64,000 nt of DNA, from positions 3,981,001-4,045,000 of the forward strand of contig NC_135559.1 in the NCBI RefSeq assembly GCF_964340395.1. The letters run 5' to 3'. Positions within the stretch are counted from its first letter, which is position 1. Every line of letters begins with the position of its first letter. The notes below the pieces were generated by a model that saw nothing but the letters and a program-made list of their open reading frames with translations, searched no databases and was not told where the DNA came from. Origin of the DNA: Glandiceps talaboti. Taxonomy: Eukaryota; Hemichordata; Enteropneusta; Spengelidae. Both the position numbers and the translations under genes were made by a program. Below, piece by piece: positions 27,501 to 38,318 of this stretch.

Positions 27501-28080
27501 TCATGGTGTATGTATCGCTTGACTCATACCGATCTGTAAAACTTGTGTGAGGGCACCCTGTAATGGTATACCTTATAGCCTGCACTTAATAATAGAGGCC
27601 AGACTGTAAATATCTTCTATCTTTCCATTAATCTCACTATAATCTATTCTAAACTAGTTTTCATCATTATTTTCTCAGATAGTGGAATTGCCAGATGGTG
27701 CTCTACTGATGAATTCCCGGAATCAATTCCACTTCCACTGTAGTTGCCGTATAATTTCCAGAAGCTATGATGGTGGATTATCTTTTCCATTGCTTAATGT
27801 CACAGTGGATGAAACATTAATTGACCCAGCCTGTGATGGCAGTGTACTCATCCACAATGGTATCATGTTCTTTTCAAATCCAGCAAACTCTAAAAAACGT
27901 GAAAATATGACTGTGAGGTGGAGTCTGAACTATGGTGCGTCATGGGAGGGCGCTCTTACTATTTTCTCGGGAGGAAGTGAATATTCAACTTTGACCTCCA
28001 TTGATAATAATCATATAGGCCTCATCTATGAGAAAAATGGTTATAAAGATATTTCATTTGTCAGAATCAGAATCCATTGA
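24521..28080 (+). CDS. Neu1-like: NEU1-type sialidase, gene 2
   Basis: Exons 24521-25178, 25537-25631 and 27679-28080 encode 384 aa. The signal peptide (MDPSRKCSHVSIVLSVVIAV) ends near ASCLTP. Motifs: FRIP Arg, SFSGAHKSSVSD Asp loop (again lacking the Glu and Arg of NEU1 AEARK), RRSKTGGLSW, RSYDSGYTW, PGPGYGIQKR, GRLVACGH, SDDHGNSW across exons 1/2, DESQ Glu, NSRNQ Arg, KRENMTVRWS Arg, SEYSTL Tyr, IYEK Glu. It forms a subgroup with gene 1: exon 1 proteins are about three-quarters identical by eye, but exon 3 differs at only about five of 133 residues. Intron 2 is 2 kb and packed with decayed exon 2 copies, a piggyBac-type MITE, a foldback and a 60-bp minisatellite. A possible poly(A) signal lies at 28224. 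Confidence 0.92.
25632..26043 (+). pseudogene. Three decayed tandem copies of gene 2 exon 2
   Basis: After real exon 2 (CAG donor ending 25631), exon-like ends recur at 25773, 25911 and 26043. Each ends CAG and is followed by GTAAAA or GTGAGA, then the same intron phrases (TAAACAGCGCCA, CTAGTGGCATA, GTAGATA). Spacing falls 142, 138, 132 bp. The first two copies keep TTGGTATACCACATAATGC-like and ATGAGTCGCAG or TGGTGACTTTATG text. The frames are shifted or shortened, so these are relics of exon duplication rather than alternative exons. Confidence 0.75.
26278..26484. mobile_element. piggyBac-type MITE (TTAA target site)
   Basis: A 207-bp element with ends CCCATTCAGTACTG and CAGTCATGAAAGGG, flanked on both sides by TTAA (26274-26277, 26485-26488). 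TTAA duplication with CCC-starting inverted ends is the piggyBac signature. The arms share CCAAAATTATTT-type inner sequence. No transposase is encoded. Confidence 0.7.
26707..26933. mobile_element. Foldback element in gene 2 intron 2
   Basis: The left arm runs CTAAACTCTCTCACAGTCC to GCTAAAACTTGGG. The right arm runs CCCAAGTTTTAGCTATTTA to GGACTGTGAGAGAGTC and CTATTTTAG. The arms are about 55 bp each with a ~120-bp spacer. A target duplication was not resolved. Confidence 0.65.
27330..27569. repeat. 60-bp minisatellite, four copies
   Basis: Four units containing GTATCGCTTGACTCATACTG and GGGCACCCTGTAATGG with a period of exactly 60 bp, so the minus strand stays open as a 20-residue peptide repeat. 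There is no ATG or splice context for it. It lies 110 bp upstream of gene 2 exon 3. Confidence 0.9.
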
Positions 28081-28223
28081 AAATTTTAAATTTATTGTCG
28101 TTATTTAGCTCAAAAAAAGTTTATTAGTAGCTTAGTCTTAACTCTGTCTATATTCAACATGAATTTTATCTGTTTGAATTTTTATTGTTGTATCACTTTA
28201 GCAAAGGCAAAAAATGTTTGGAT

Positions 28224-28229
28224 AATAAA
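28224..28229 (+). terminator. Possible poly(A) signal, sialidase gene 2
   Basis: AATAAA 144 bp after the gene 2 stop codon. Confidence 0.5.
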
Positions 28230-28483
28230 AAGCTAAATTTACTGAGCAGGGATATTGAAATTTACTGTCTTTATACAGTTTCTTGATGTAGCCTGTGTTC
28301 TTGTGTTGATGCCATGGATAAGCTACACTTTCTACACCATTTCCTGTAATCAAAACCACACCTTGATATGCAAGACCACACTTCCAAGTGTGCTGTGTGC
28401 GGACATTAAATATGTATAAACAATTCTGTTTTTACTGGACTGTGATAACTGGACAATATTCAGATTATTTTCGAAGTATTGAC

Positions 28484-28666
28484 TAGTCTCGCTGCCAGAC
28501 TTGTGACTATTGTCCCTAATTGTATGTATGCTGAGCGGCTTAGCCACGAGAAGAGAGGGTCTAGTCGGGACCAAGTCCCTCACTTCTCGTGGCTTCGCCA
28601 CTCAGGGCGGCCTTTGTGTGCCTTACAAAGCTAAGAGACGATAGTCATGAGTCTGGCAGCGAGACA
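28484..28666. mobile_element. MITE family 2, copy 2, with 10-bp TSD
   Basis: 183 bp. The left end TAGTCTCGCTGCCAGAC pairs with the right end GTCTGGCAGCGAGACA, and internal arms CCACGAGAAG / CTTCTCGTGG pair too. The direct repeat AAGTATTGAC abuts both ends (28474-28483, 28667-28676). Same family as 21,605-21,745. Confidence 0.8.
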
Positions 28667-28737
28667 AAGTATTGACCTGTCCAGTAATGAAATTCTATAG
28701 TTAGTTAATTGTCAAGACTAAAATTTCTTATAAAGGT

Positions 28738-28977
28738 TAACCTTTCTAATAAGATTGTAGGGCCATATATTAGACATCTATTTACAGGACAATACATGAT
28801 ATGTTAGGGGACTATGTCTTTAACCTTTCTGAGAAGATTGTAGGGCAGAACAGTACATGATGTGTTAGGGGACTATGTCTTTGACCTTTCTGAGAAGATT
28901 GTAGGGCAGAACAGTACATGATGTGTTAGGGGACTATGTCTTTGACCTTTCTGAGAAGATTGTCGGGCCATATATCA
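28738..28977. repeat. ~61-bp tandem repeat, about 3.5 copies
   Basis: Units of about 61 bp starting AACCTTTCTGAGAAGATTG and containing TACATGATGTGTTAGGGG. The first unit is longer, with an extra CATATATTAGACATC-type segment. Confidence 0.85.
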
Positions 28978-29255
28978 GATGTCGTGGGGTTCTGACTGCC
29001 ATATTTATGTGTTCGTTGAATTTGATGAGATGAAAAGTCTAGTAGAGTCTACATATCTGCTAAGTCAGACTACTTTAAAACATGGAGACATCAGTTTTAC
29101 AACAGATGCTTTCAAATACATTCAGTTATGTGGGATTTAGTATTTCAGATAGAATACATTAGATTCTCCAGGAAGAACTCTACAAATAGAGATAATGCTG
29201 GAATATTTTACTGCTCAAGTCATTATCACCATTATTACACATTTGTAATGTGTAA

Positions 29256-29478
<223 letters not shown>

Positions 29479-30547
29479 GAAACAGACAGACAAATGTGTA
29501 TATACAACAAGCCTCCATGAACGTTCCCAAGTATACTATTTATTTCCCACCTCTCACGAGTTTCAAACTTAAATTAGATTACCGGTAGTGTTTGGATCCT
29601 ATATAGGAAGAAAAGGTAATAATTGATAACTTGTGAATTCAAAACAGCGTATATACATTAAAACTCACATTTACATAGATAATATGTATGTGGATGTGAC
29701 ATCTCTATAATAGAGTTACAACGTTGGGCAAACCATGTAGGGGCTATGGGCAAACATGGCTTAGAAAGCCCTTCTGTGCACTCACAAGATGGGGGGGGGG
29801 GGGCATCCTGGGTTTTTGAAACAGTATGTCAACGTTCTTTGGGCGAGTGTAGGATCTCCTAACTGGATGTATTTCCCAGAATGCCTACCCAGGTGTACAT
29901 CTAACAGGCCTCTTCTCAACCAGATTTACCAATTTCATAACTATTCTAGAGAGCTTACATGATGCAGGGTTGGTGAAAACCAAATTCTTTGGCCCCTAAG
30001 CATACAGTAATGCAACCAAGATAAAACAAAAACAAAAACAAAAAAAAACCGGTTTGTTTCCCTTTTATAAAACATGAGAAATGATTGAAATGTTCTACTG
30101 CAATCAAAATCACAATTCCCCAAATGAAAGATTAAAAGATTGGTAACATGTGGAAAACTTTCAAAGTGATGAAACCTTTTGAAAATGGGGTGCTAGACAA
30201 TGTCATATCGTACATGGTAGTGTCAGACAAATTAAATGGACAGTTAGGGAGCCCAAATTGAGGTCAGCTGGCAACTACTTGTTGCTATCAAGTGGTCAGT
30301 ATTAAAGTGTGCCGCGGGGTGTGTCGCTGCCAAATTTACGGCGTGCTGTTTTGTGTAGACCACAGACAAAGCATTGCCTCTCTGTAAACTGAAAGATCCG
30401 TCGTTGCATGTAATCTAGTCGTTTTGGAGTTTATGGGTGGTTAAGGTCAGCGTCACTAATATTGATGGTAGCTTAGTGAGTTGTGGTGTATACGAATAGA
30501 CGGTTTGTACTACTACTAGATCCCGGGGACTTGATCGAGCCACTGCA

Positions 30548-31197
30548 ATGACCATGGTTCTTATCAACGTGTTAATAATTCTTACTCTACTATGCATTGG
30601 ATGTAGTTCACTTTCACCTACTATTGTTGAAGAGCAAATCATATGGACGTCACTTAGGGAGGGTGAAGTGTATTACCGAACGCCAATGTTGACGAATCTC
30701 CCAAACAGGGATATTCTGGCATTCGCCGGTGCTAGGAAGTATAGTTTGTCGGATCAGGCTCCAAAGGTCCTCACCATGCGTCGATCACGAGACAAGGGTA
30801 GCACTTGGGAGCCGACAGTGTTTCTTGTAGAAGACACAAAGTACTATTTCAACCCCGGAACAATCACAGTAGACTACGAGGTCAACAGTTTAATACTATT
30901 ATATATTCACTGTTCTCTTATATGTGTAGACAGCCTTCCACAATTGTTCATGTTGAGAAGCTATGATTGGGGTTACAGTTGGGGCAAACCTGTTAATATA
31001 TCGACACACAATCCAGAATTTTATAACTTGTCAACACACCCAGGTCCAGGATATGGAATACAGAAAAGACTGTCACCACATAAAGGCCGACTTGTCGTGT
31101 GTGGTCATATAGAGCTTCCGTATAGAGCAATGCAGTGTGTGTATAGTGATGGTAAGTTAGAAGGTTCTTTAGTTTATGTATTTTTTTCGCAACAAGA

Positions 31198-31231
<34 letters not shown>

Positions 31232-32854
31232 AACAATAATTAAAAACAATACAAAAAGTAACACGCAAACTACTGTGAAACTACTTGTTTTACTTTCAAT
31301 GATACCAACTATTTTTGGAGTTTTCCGTAAAAACATCTAATGACGTAAGTTTTAATTATTATACCTATCAAATATCGAGGAATCCGTACGTGTGCTCTGT
31401 AACAGACTGTTCTAACACTGCGAGAAGACAGTATAGCTCCATATAGATGTAGGTCGTCCTACCTCGGGCAGACCCAAGTCCTACCTGAGGTAGGATAGGT
31501 TTGTGTCTACACATAGGAAGGTTATGGCGTAGATGTTGCACTATCCCTCCTGACCCCGTCCTGACCCGCTCCTCAACATATATATATGTTGTGATGTCAT
31601 GAAAGTTCACGTTATTTTGATACTTTTTTTCCGATTTTATGTAAATGACGCACATTGAATCACAATTATCGATAGAAGCAACATAATAAAGTCAGAAGAA
31701 AACTGCAAATTTGTTATATTTCAGTGCTACTATTAGCCTACAATGGGATTGAGGTCAGGAGGGTTTTAGGACAGAACGCGTCTACACAGTACATAGGACG
31801 AAGTCGGGAGGGTTTTAGGCTCAAAGGTGTCGAAGTCAGGACGAAAAATCGTTAAAAAAAAGTATCAAAATAACATGAACTTTCATGATATCACAACATG
31901 TATATTTTGAGGAGCGGGTCAGGACGGGGTCAGGAGGGATAGTGTAAAATCTACGCCATAACCTTCCTACGTGTAGACACAAATCCTACCTCAGGCTCAG
32001 GTATACGTAGGACTCGATGGGGCTAGTATTATCTTGGGAGGCATGCATTACATCATACTAAATGACAGTATTTTCAATTGAGTGAAAAGATTAAACTCAG
32101 TTTGTGTTACTTTGACATTAATGATAAAGCATTGTTTAATTTGTGTTATTTTCTTTTGTGTCATCAGACCATGGTGACACGTGGAAGATTGGAGCTACCA
32201 TATTTGAAATTCCCCATACACTTACCCATAAAAAGGGAGATTTCGGAATGGACGAGTCGACGGTAAATATTTATATTTTATTTAAATAATTCAAATTAAA
32301 ATGAAAATTACATTCTAACCTGTCTACTGTCGTGGTGGCTGAAACTGTCAAAGAACGGGTAAAGTGGATTCACAGGACCATCTACTTAAAATAGCCTAGA
32401 AGTATTGTAAATCTGATTGAATTGTAATCTTAGCTTGTCTTCCCATTTTCAGGTGGTAGAACTTCCAGATGGTTTTCTGATGTTAAATTCCCGGAACAAT
32501 CACCATTACCACTGTAACTGTCGTGCTGTTGCCATAAGTACCAACGGAGGAGAAACATTCCCATTAGAAAGTATTTACTATGATACCACTCTCGTCGACT
32601 CTGGTTGTCAAGGAACTCTCCTGCTACACAATGACGTGATGTTTTTTGCCAATCCAGCCAATCACAGTGACAGAATTAATATGACTTTAAGATGGAGTGA
32701 GGATTATGGGAAAACCTGGGCAGGCGCAATTGTGGTGAACCCAGAAAAGAGCGCGTATTCATGTCTGTCGTCTGTTGATGATAATCACATTGGTCTACTC
32801 TATGAAAAGGGGGGTTATGAAGAAATGTCATTTGTCAAAATTAAAATTCACTGA
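30548..32854 (+). CDS. Neu1-like: NEU1-type sialidase, gene 3
   Basis: Exons 30548-31151, 32168-32262 and 32453-32854 encode 366 aa. A short signal peptide (MTMVLINVLIILTLLCIGC) precedes SSLSPTIVEEQ. Motifs: YRTP Arg, FAGARKYSLSD (Arg kept, NEU1 Glu replaced by Gly), Asp box RRSRDKGSTW, RSYDWGYSW, PGPGYGIQKR, GRLVVCGH, SDDHGDTW across exons 1/2, DEST Glu, NSRNN Arg, DRINMTLRWS Arg, SAYSCL Tyr, LYEK Glu. It is a near twin of gene 4, differing at about 11 residues in exon 1 and 8 in exon 3. Two differences fall in otherwise conserved spots: NRDIL for NGDIL and PDGFL for PDGSL. Intron 1 contains a 590-bp foldback absent from gene 4. No canonical AATAAA was seen close downstream. Confidence 0.92.
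31435..32024. mobile_element. Foldback transposon inserted in gene 3 intron 1
   Basis: 590 bp with arms of about 170-190 bp. Ends AGCTCCAT and ATGGGGCT; the arms share GGTAGGAT, GTGTCTACAC, GGAAGGTTATGGCGTAGA and CTCCTGACCCCGTCCTGACC. AGTAT flanks both sides (31430-31434, 32025-32029). The paralogous intron of gene 4 has the same flanks with a single AGTAT at 35478-35482, i.e. the empty site. This supports insertion after the gene 3/4 duplication, with a 5-bp target duplication. Confidence 0.85.
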
Positions 32855-32895
32855 GCTGGTTAATAATCATACTTAGATAAAAACAATGTATTCTA

Positions 32896-33401
32896 TGATG
32901 GCCTAAAGCTGCCAATGATGGAGATATTTATAATCGTTAATACTTTCTGGTGAAAGTGGTTTTTTCAAAGGGAAAGGGTAAACATTATCGAACGAACAAT
33001 TTGATTTTTGTTTTTGATTTGATTTGATTTAATTTATGTTTTTCATTATTTTCAGTTTTCATTTCTTTTAATTTTGATTTTACTTTTCATGTCATTTTGA
33101 ATTTACTTTTCATTTCACTTTGATTTTATTTCATTTGTCGTTTTAATTTTTTTTGTTTTGATTTGATTTTACTTTACATTTCGATATTATATTTTCATTT
33201 CATTATGATTTCCCATTCATTGCTTTGATTCCCTTCCTATTTGAAAGATTAAAATGGTTTTGCTTTTGTTTTGGTTTGATTTTTTAAAATTATTTTTCGT
33301 TGTTCGATAATAGTTTTATCCTTTCCCTTAAAAACCCAGTTTCACCAGAAAATATCAACGATTTTAACGATTTTCATCATTGGCAGCTTTAGGCCACCAC
33401 A
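32896..33401. mobile_element. Foldback element with 8-bp TSD, copy 1
   Basis: 506 bp. The left end TGATGGCCTAAAGCTGCC pairs with the right end GGCAGCTTTAGGCCACCA, and inner arms TTCTGGTGAAA / TTTCACCAGAAAA pair. The TTTTGATTT-rich spacer is non-coding. GTATTCTA flanks both sides (32888-32895, 33402-33409). An 8-bp duplication fits hAT-type elements. It lies about 40 bp after the gene 3 stop. Confidence 0.8.
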
Positions 33402-33539
33402 GTATTCTAAACACCAAGGGCTTTCCAGGGGGAGTTTTTGATTTGCAATATTTACTAGTATTTGGAATAAATACATCACTTCTTGTACATACTATAAACA
33501 CTTTTTATGTATGTTCATCGGATTCTTTTGTCGGCATTT

Positions 33540-33972
<433 letters not shown>

Positions 33973-34629
33973 GGGGATCATGGAGAGAGAGAAATACACA
34001 CACACACATACACACACACGTGTGTATATACAACAAGCCTCCATGAACGTTCCCAAGTATACAATTTATATCTCACCTCTCATGAGTTTCAAACTTAAAT
34101 TAGATTACCCAGTGTTTGGATTCTATATAGGAACAAAAGATAACAGTTGTCATTGACAACTTGTAAATTCGAATTCATTACAGCAATACATTAAAACTCA
34201 CATTTACATAGATAATATGTATGTGGGTGTGACATCTCTAAACTAGAGTTATGACATTGGCAAACATGGTTTAGAACAGCCCCTCTGTGCACTGGCAAGA
34301 TGAAAAATGGGGTGTTACTCAATGTCATCGTAGTGACACACAAATTAAATGGACAGTTAGGGAGCCCAATTGAGGTCAGCTGACAACTACCTGTTGCATG
34401 CTATCAAGTCATCGACCCCGGAAGACTGTGGCGTGTCACTGCCAAATCTATGGAGTACATTTTGGTATAGACCACAGACAAGTCATAGTCTGTCTGTCTG
34501 TCTGTCTGTCTGTCTGTGAACTGAAAGACCTGTCGTTGTTTCGCTTTTGCATGTAATCTAGTCGCTTTGGACTACTACTTCTTGTGAGTTGTGATGTATA
34601 GACGGTCTGTACTCGATCGAGCCACTGCA

Positions 34630-36742
34630 ATGGCCATGGTTCGTATCAATGTGTTAATAATTCTTACTCTACTATGCATTGGATGTAGTTCACTTTCACC
34701 TACTATTGTTGAAGAGCAAATCATATGGACGTCAGTTAGGGAGGGTGAAGTGTATTACCGAACGCCAATGTTGACGAATCTCCCAAACGGGGATATTCTG
34801 GCATTCGCCGGCGCTAGGAAGTATAGTTTGTCGGATCAAGCCCCAAAGGTCCTCACCATGCGTCGATCACGAGACAAGGGTAGCACTTGGGAGCCGACAG
34901 TGTTTCTTGTAGAAGACACAGATTACTATTTCAACCCTGCAACAATCACAGTAGACTACGAGGTCAACAGTTTAATACTATTATATATTCACTGTTCTCA
35001 CATATGTGCAGACAGCCTTCCACAATTGTTCATGATCAGAAGCTACGATTGGGGGTACAGTTGGGGCAAACCTGTTAATATATCGACACACAATCCAGAA
35101 TTTTATAACTTGTCAACACACCCAGGTCCAGGATATGGAATACAGAAAAGACTGTCACCACATAAAGGCCGACTTGTCGAGTGTGGTCATATAGTCCTTC
35201 CGTATAGAGCAATGCAGTGTGTGTATAGTGATGGTAAGTTAGAGGGTTCTTTAATTTATGTATTTTTGCAACAAGGAAACAAAACAACAAGAACAAACAA
35301 GTGAAAAGAGTAAAACGGAAACTAATGTGGAACTACTGACTATTTCTGGAGAGTTTTCCGTACTACTTACTATTGTTAAACGAGCCGATAACATAATTTT
35401 TGAATTACTATTCATATAAAATATCGAGGAAATTCCTGCAAAGTAACTAACTGTATGTTCTAACACTGTCAGAAGACAGTATTGTCTTAGGAGGCATGCA
35501 TTACATCATACTGGAATATTTGTCGGGGTTTTATGGCAGTATTTGAGTGAAAAGATTATAAACTCAACTTGTGATATCAATGTAGTGTTTATGTTTTCTT
35601 TTCACTTTTATGTCATATTATCAGACCATGGTGACACGTGGAAGATTGGAGCTACCATATTTACTATTCCTCATACACGTACTCATAAAAAGGGAGATTT
35701 CGGAATGGACGAGTCGACGGTAAATCATTATATTTTATTTAAATCTTTCAGATTAAGATTAAAAATTTAGATGTGAAAATGTTTTCTTTCACAGATATAG
35801 AAAACAGTAGTCCAGAACATAGGAATTATCCCACATAGTTGTCTTGGCTCCTCTGATACCATAACGCTATGTAAGAACCTGGGATTTAAACTTGAATATT
35901 TCTAGTTCAATATGTAGACATATTACTGTCATATGACAGCTAAACGTGGCTGATGGAAAGGATATGGCCAGGAACTTGTGGAATTTAAAATCATTGGTTA
36001 TAACAATGACTTTTAACCAGTGACTTACAATTTACTGAAACATGCCTAGATATACTGGTAGAACTCAAAAAGATTGTTCAAAAGATTCTGCATTCTGAAA
36101 TATGTTCTCATTCTCAGTAAACCAACACAATATTAGTTGTATATTTACCGTTCAGCCGGTATGTATAAATACATATACGAAAAAGTTCCTGAAGTTACAT
36201 TCTAACCTGTCTACGGTTGTGGTGGCTGAAACTGTCAAAGCACGGGTAAAGCAGATTCACAGGACCATTTACTTAAAATAGCCTAGAAGTATTGTAAATC
36301 TGATTGAATTGTAATCTTAGCTTGTCTTCCCATTTTTCAGTTGGTAGAACTTCCAGATGGTTCTCTGATGTTAAATTCCCGGAACAATCACCATTACCAC
36401 TGTAACTGTCGTGCTGTTGCCATAAGTACCGACGGAGGAGAAACATTCCCATTAGAAAGTATTTACTTTGATACCACTCTCGTCGACTCTGGTTGTCAAG
36501 GAACTCTCCTGCTACACAATAACGTGATGTTTTTTGCCAATCCAGCCAATCACAGTGATAGAATAAATATGACTCTGAGGTGGAGTGAGGATTATGGGAA
36601 AACCTGGGCAGGCGCAATTGTGGTGAACCCAGGAAAGGGCGCGTATTCATGTTTGTCATCTGTTGATGATAATCACATCGGTCTACTCTATGAAAAGGGG
36701 GGTTATCAAGAAATGTCATTTGTCAAAATCAAAATTCACTGA
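34630..36742 (+). CDS. Neu1-like: NEU1-type sialidase, gene 4
   Basis: Exons 34630-35233, 35625-35719 and 36341-36742 encode 366 aa, with the same junctions as gene 3. The Met at 34630 (MAMVRINVL) is chosen over an upstream in-frame Met at 34591 because it matches gene 3. Motifs: YRTP, NGDIL, FAGARKYSLSD, RRSRDKGSTW, RSYDWGYSW, PGPGYGIQKR, GRLVECGH (Glu where all others have Val, Ile or Ala), SDDHGDTW, DEST, LPDGSLMLNSRNN, DRINMTLRWS, GAYSCL, LYEKGG. The catalytic set is intact. Intron 2 is about 430 bp longer than in gene 3, the extra DNA lying near 35,760-36,195. Likely a secretory-pathway exo-sialidase. Confidence 0.92.
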
Positions 36743-36783
36743 GCTGGTCAATAATCATACTTAGATAAAAGCAATGTATTCTA

Positions 36784-37349
36784 TGATGGCCTAAAGCTGC
36801 CAATGATGAAAATCGTTGTAATCGTTAATACTTTCTGGTGAAACTGGTTTTTTTTAAAAGGGAAAGTAAAAATCTTATCAAACAACGAAAAATGAAAAAT
36901 GAAAAATTCATTTGTAAAAAAAAATATTTTTGATTTTTTTTTCAGTTTTTCTTTTCTTTTAATTTTGATTTTACTTTTCATTTCACTTTGATTTTATTTC
37001 ATTTGTCGTTATTTTGATTTTTGGTTTTGATTTTATTTGATTTTACTTTGCATTTCGATATTACTCTTCATTTCATTATGATGTCACTTTCATTTTGTTA
37101 AATTTTACTTTTCGTTTTGATTTCACTTTTGTTATCATTTTTATGTTATTTTGCTTTGACTTCCTTCCTATTTGGAAAATTAAAATGGTTTTAATTTTTT
37201 TTTGGTTTGATTTTTTTTTTACAAATGAAATTGTTTATTTTTCGTTGTTCGATAATAGTTTTCATCCTTTCTTTTAAAAAAACCCAGTTTCACCAGAAAA
37301 TATTAAAGATTATAACGATTTTCGTCATTGGCAGCTTTAGGCCACTATG
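36784..37349. mobile_element. Foldback element with 8-bp TSD, copy 2
   Basis: 566-bp paralogue of 32,896-33,401 at the same position after gene 4, with the same GTATTCTA flanks (36776-36783, 37350-37357). It was therefore inserted before the gene 3/4 duplication and copied with it. Confidence 0.8.
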
Positions 37350-37357
37350 GTATTCTA

Positions 37358-38318
37358 AACACAAAGACCTTTCCAGGGTGGGGTGTGAATTGCAATATTT
37401 AGAATAACGTGAGTGTACATTGATATGGGCGCCAGTCCTTTTTTTATTATGCTAAGTCAGTTAAAAAAGAAAGAAAAGAAAACCTTTAAAATAAGCGTAT
37501 ATTGGTGATACTTTCAATTCAGAATCCTATTTAGCCGTCTGAATGACTTAGAGATGACAAGTAAACTCAGAAGGAAACTTTGAACCATTTGCTTTAAAGT
37601 TAACACTTTTCAGCCAAAGTCATGTTTACAATTTTCGCTCAGATGTGGGGTCGCCATCTTACAATCAGTGACGTTATGAAATTTTCTACTCTTGTCGTAG
37701 AGGGAGTAAACTTTTTTTGAAGAAATATAGAATCGTTAGTGTCATGAGAAACATAATACAATTAAGTACGACTGCCCGATTATATTGCGCCGTTAATTAT
37801 GTATATAATACACGGTGAAAGGACTGGTTATAGTGTCGGAGCGAAACAATGTGTACTGTACAGCAAACATGTAAAACACATAAGTATTTAAAAAGTTAAG
37901 ACTGACTGACGAACGTACATTTTATATTTCAGTTAACTTCGATATTTGATTAACATGAAGAATGTACATTTGTTCCTTTGTTGGATGTTGATTATGTCAA
38001 ATTGCTGGTGAGATCCGAGTGTTTTACACATCACATCTTAATTCTTGTAATTGTATATACAATAAACACCACTTTTTTAACAAATGTATTTTCAGTGTTT
38101 TTTCCATTTCTTGAGTTACAAACAGCTATTTGGATTGTGTTTTTTACACCATTTATTCGCGTAGAAAAGCAAACTAAAGTTCTCAAACTGATATCATTGG
38201 AGCAAGGTCATAACCTCGATGTGAAGCAACAAGTGGCATAACAACAATAACAAGTTCTTTCACAAGCTTAGGGGGTCTCAACCTTAAAGTCACCTGACTT
38301 GTATCGCCAACGAACAAG
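37358..38318. other. Intergenic, gene 4 to gene 5
   Basis: AT-rich. Segment X copy 2 occupies about 38,105-38,272 and then leads directly into the gene 5 leader. No GA tract or gene 3/4-type promoter region is present here. No gene seen. Confidence 0.55.

Noticed and set aside
27330-27569. Possible CRISPR-like or coding repeat
   Set aside because: 60-bp units are contiguous with no unique spacers, and no ATG or splice context supports the frame; the genome is eukaryotic.
36273-36719. 148-codon minus-strand frame
   Set aside because: Antisense shadow of sialidase gene 4 exon 3.
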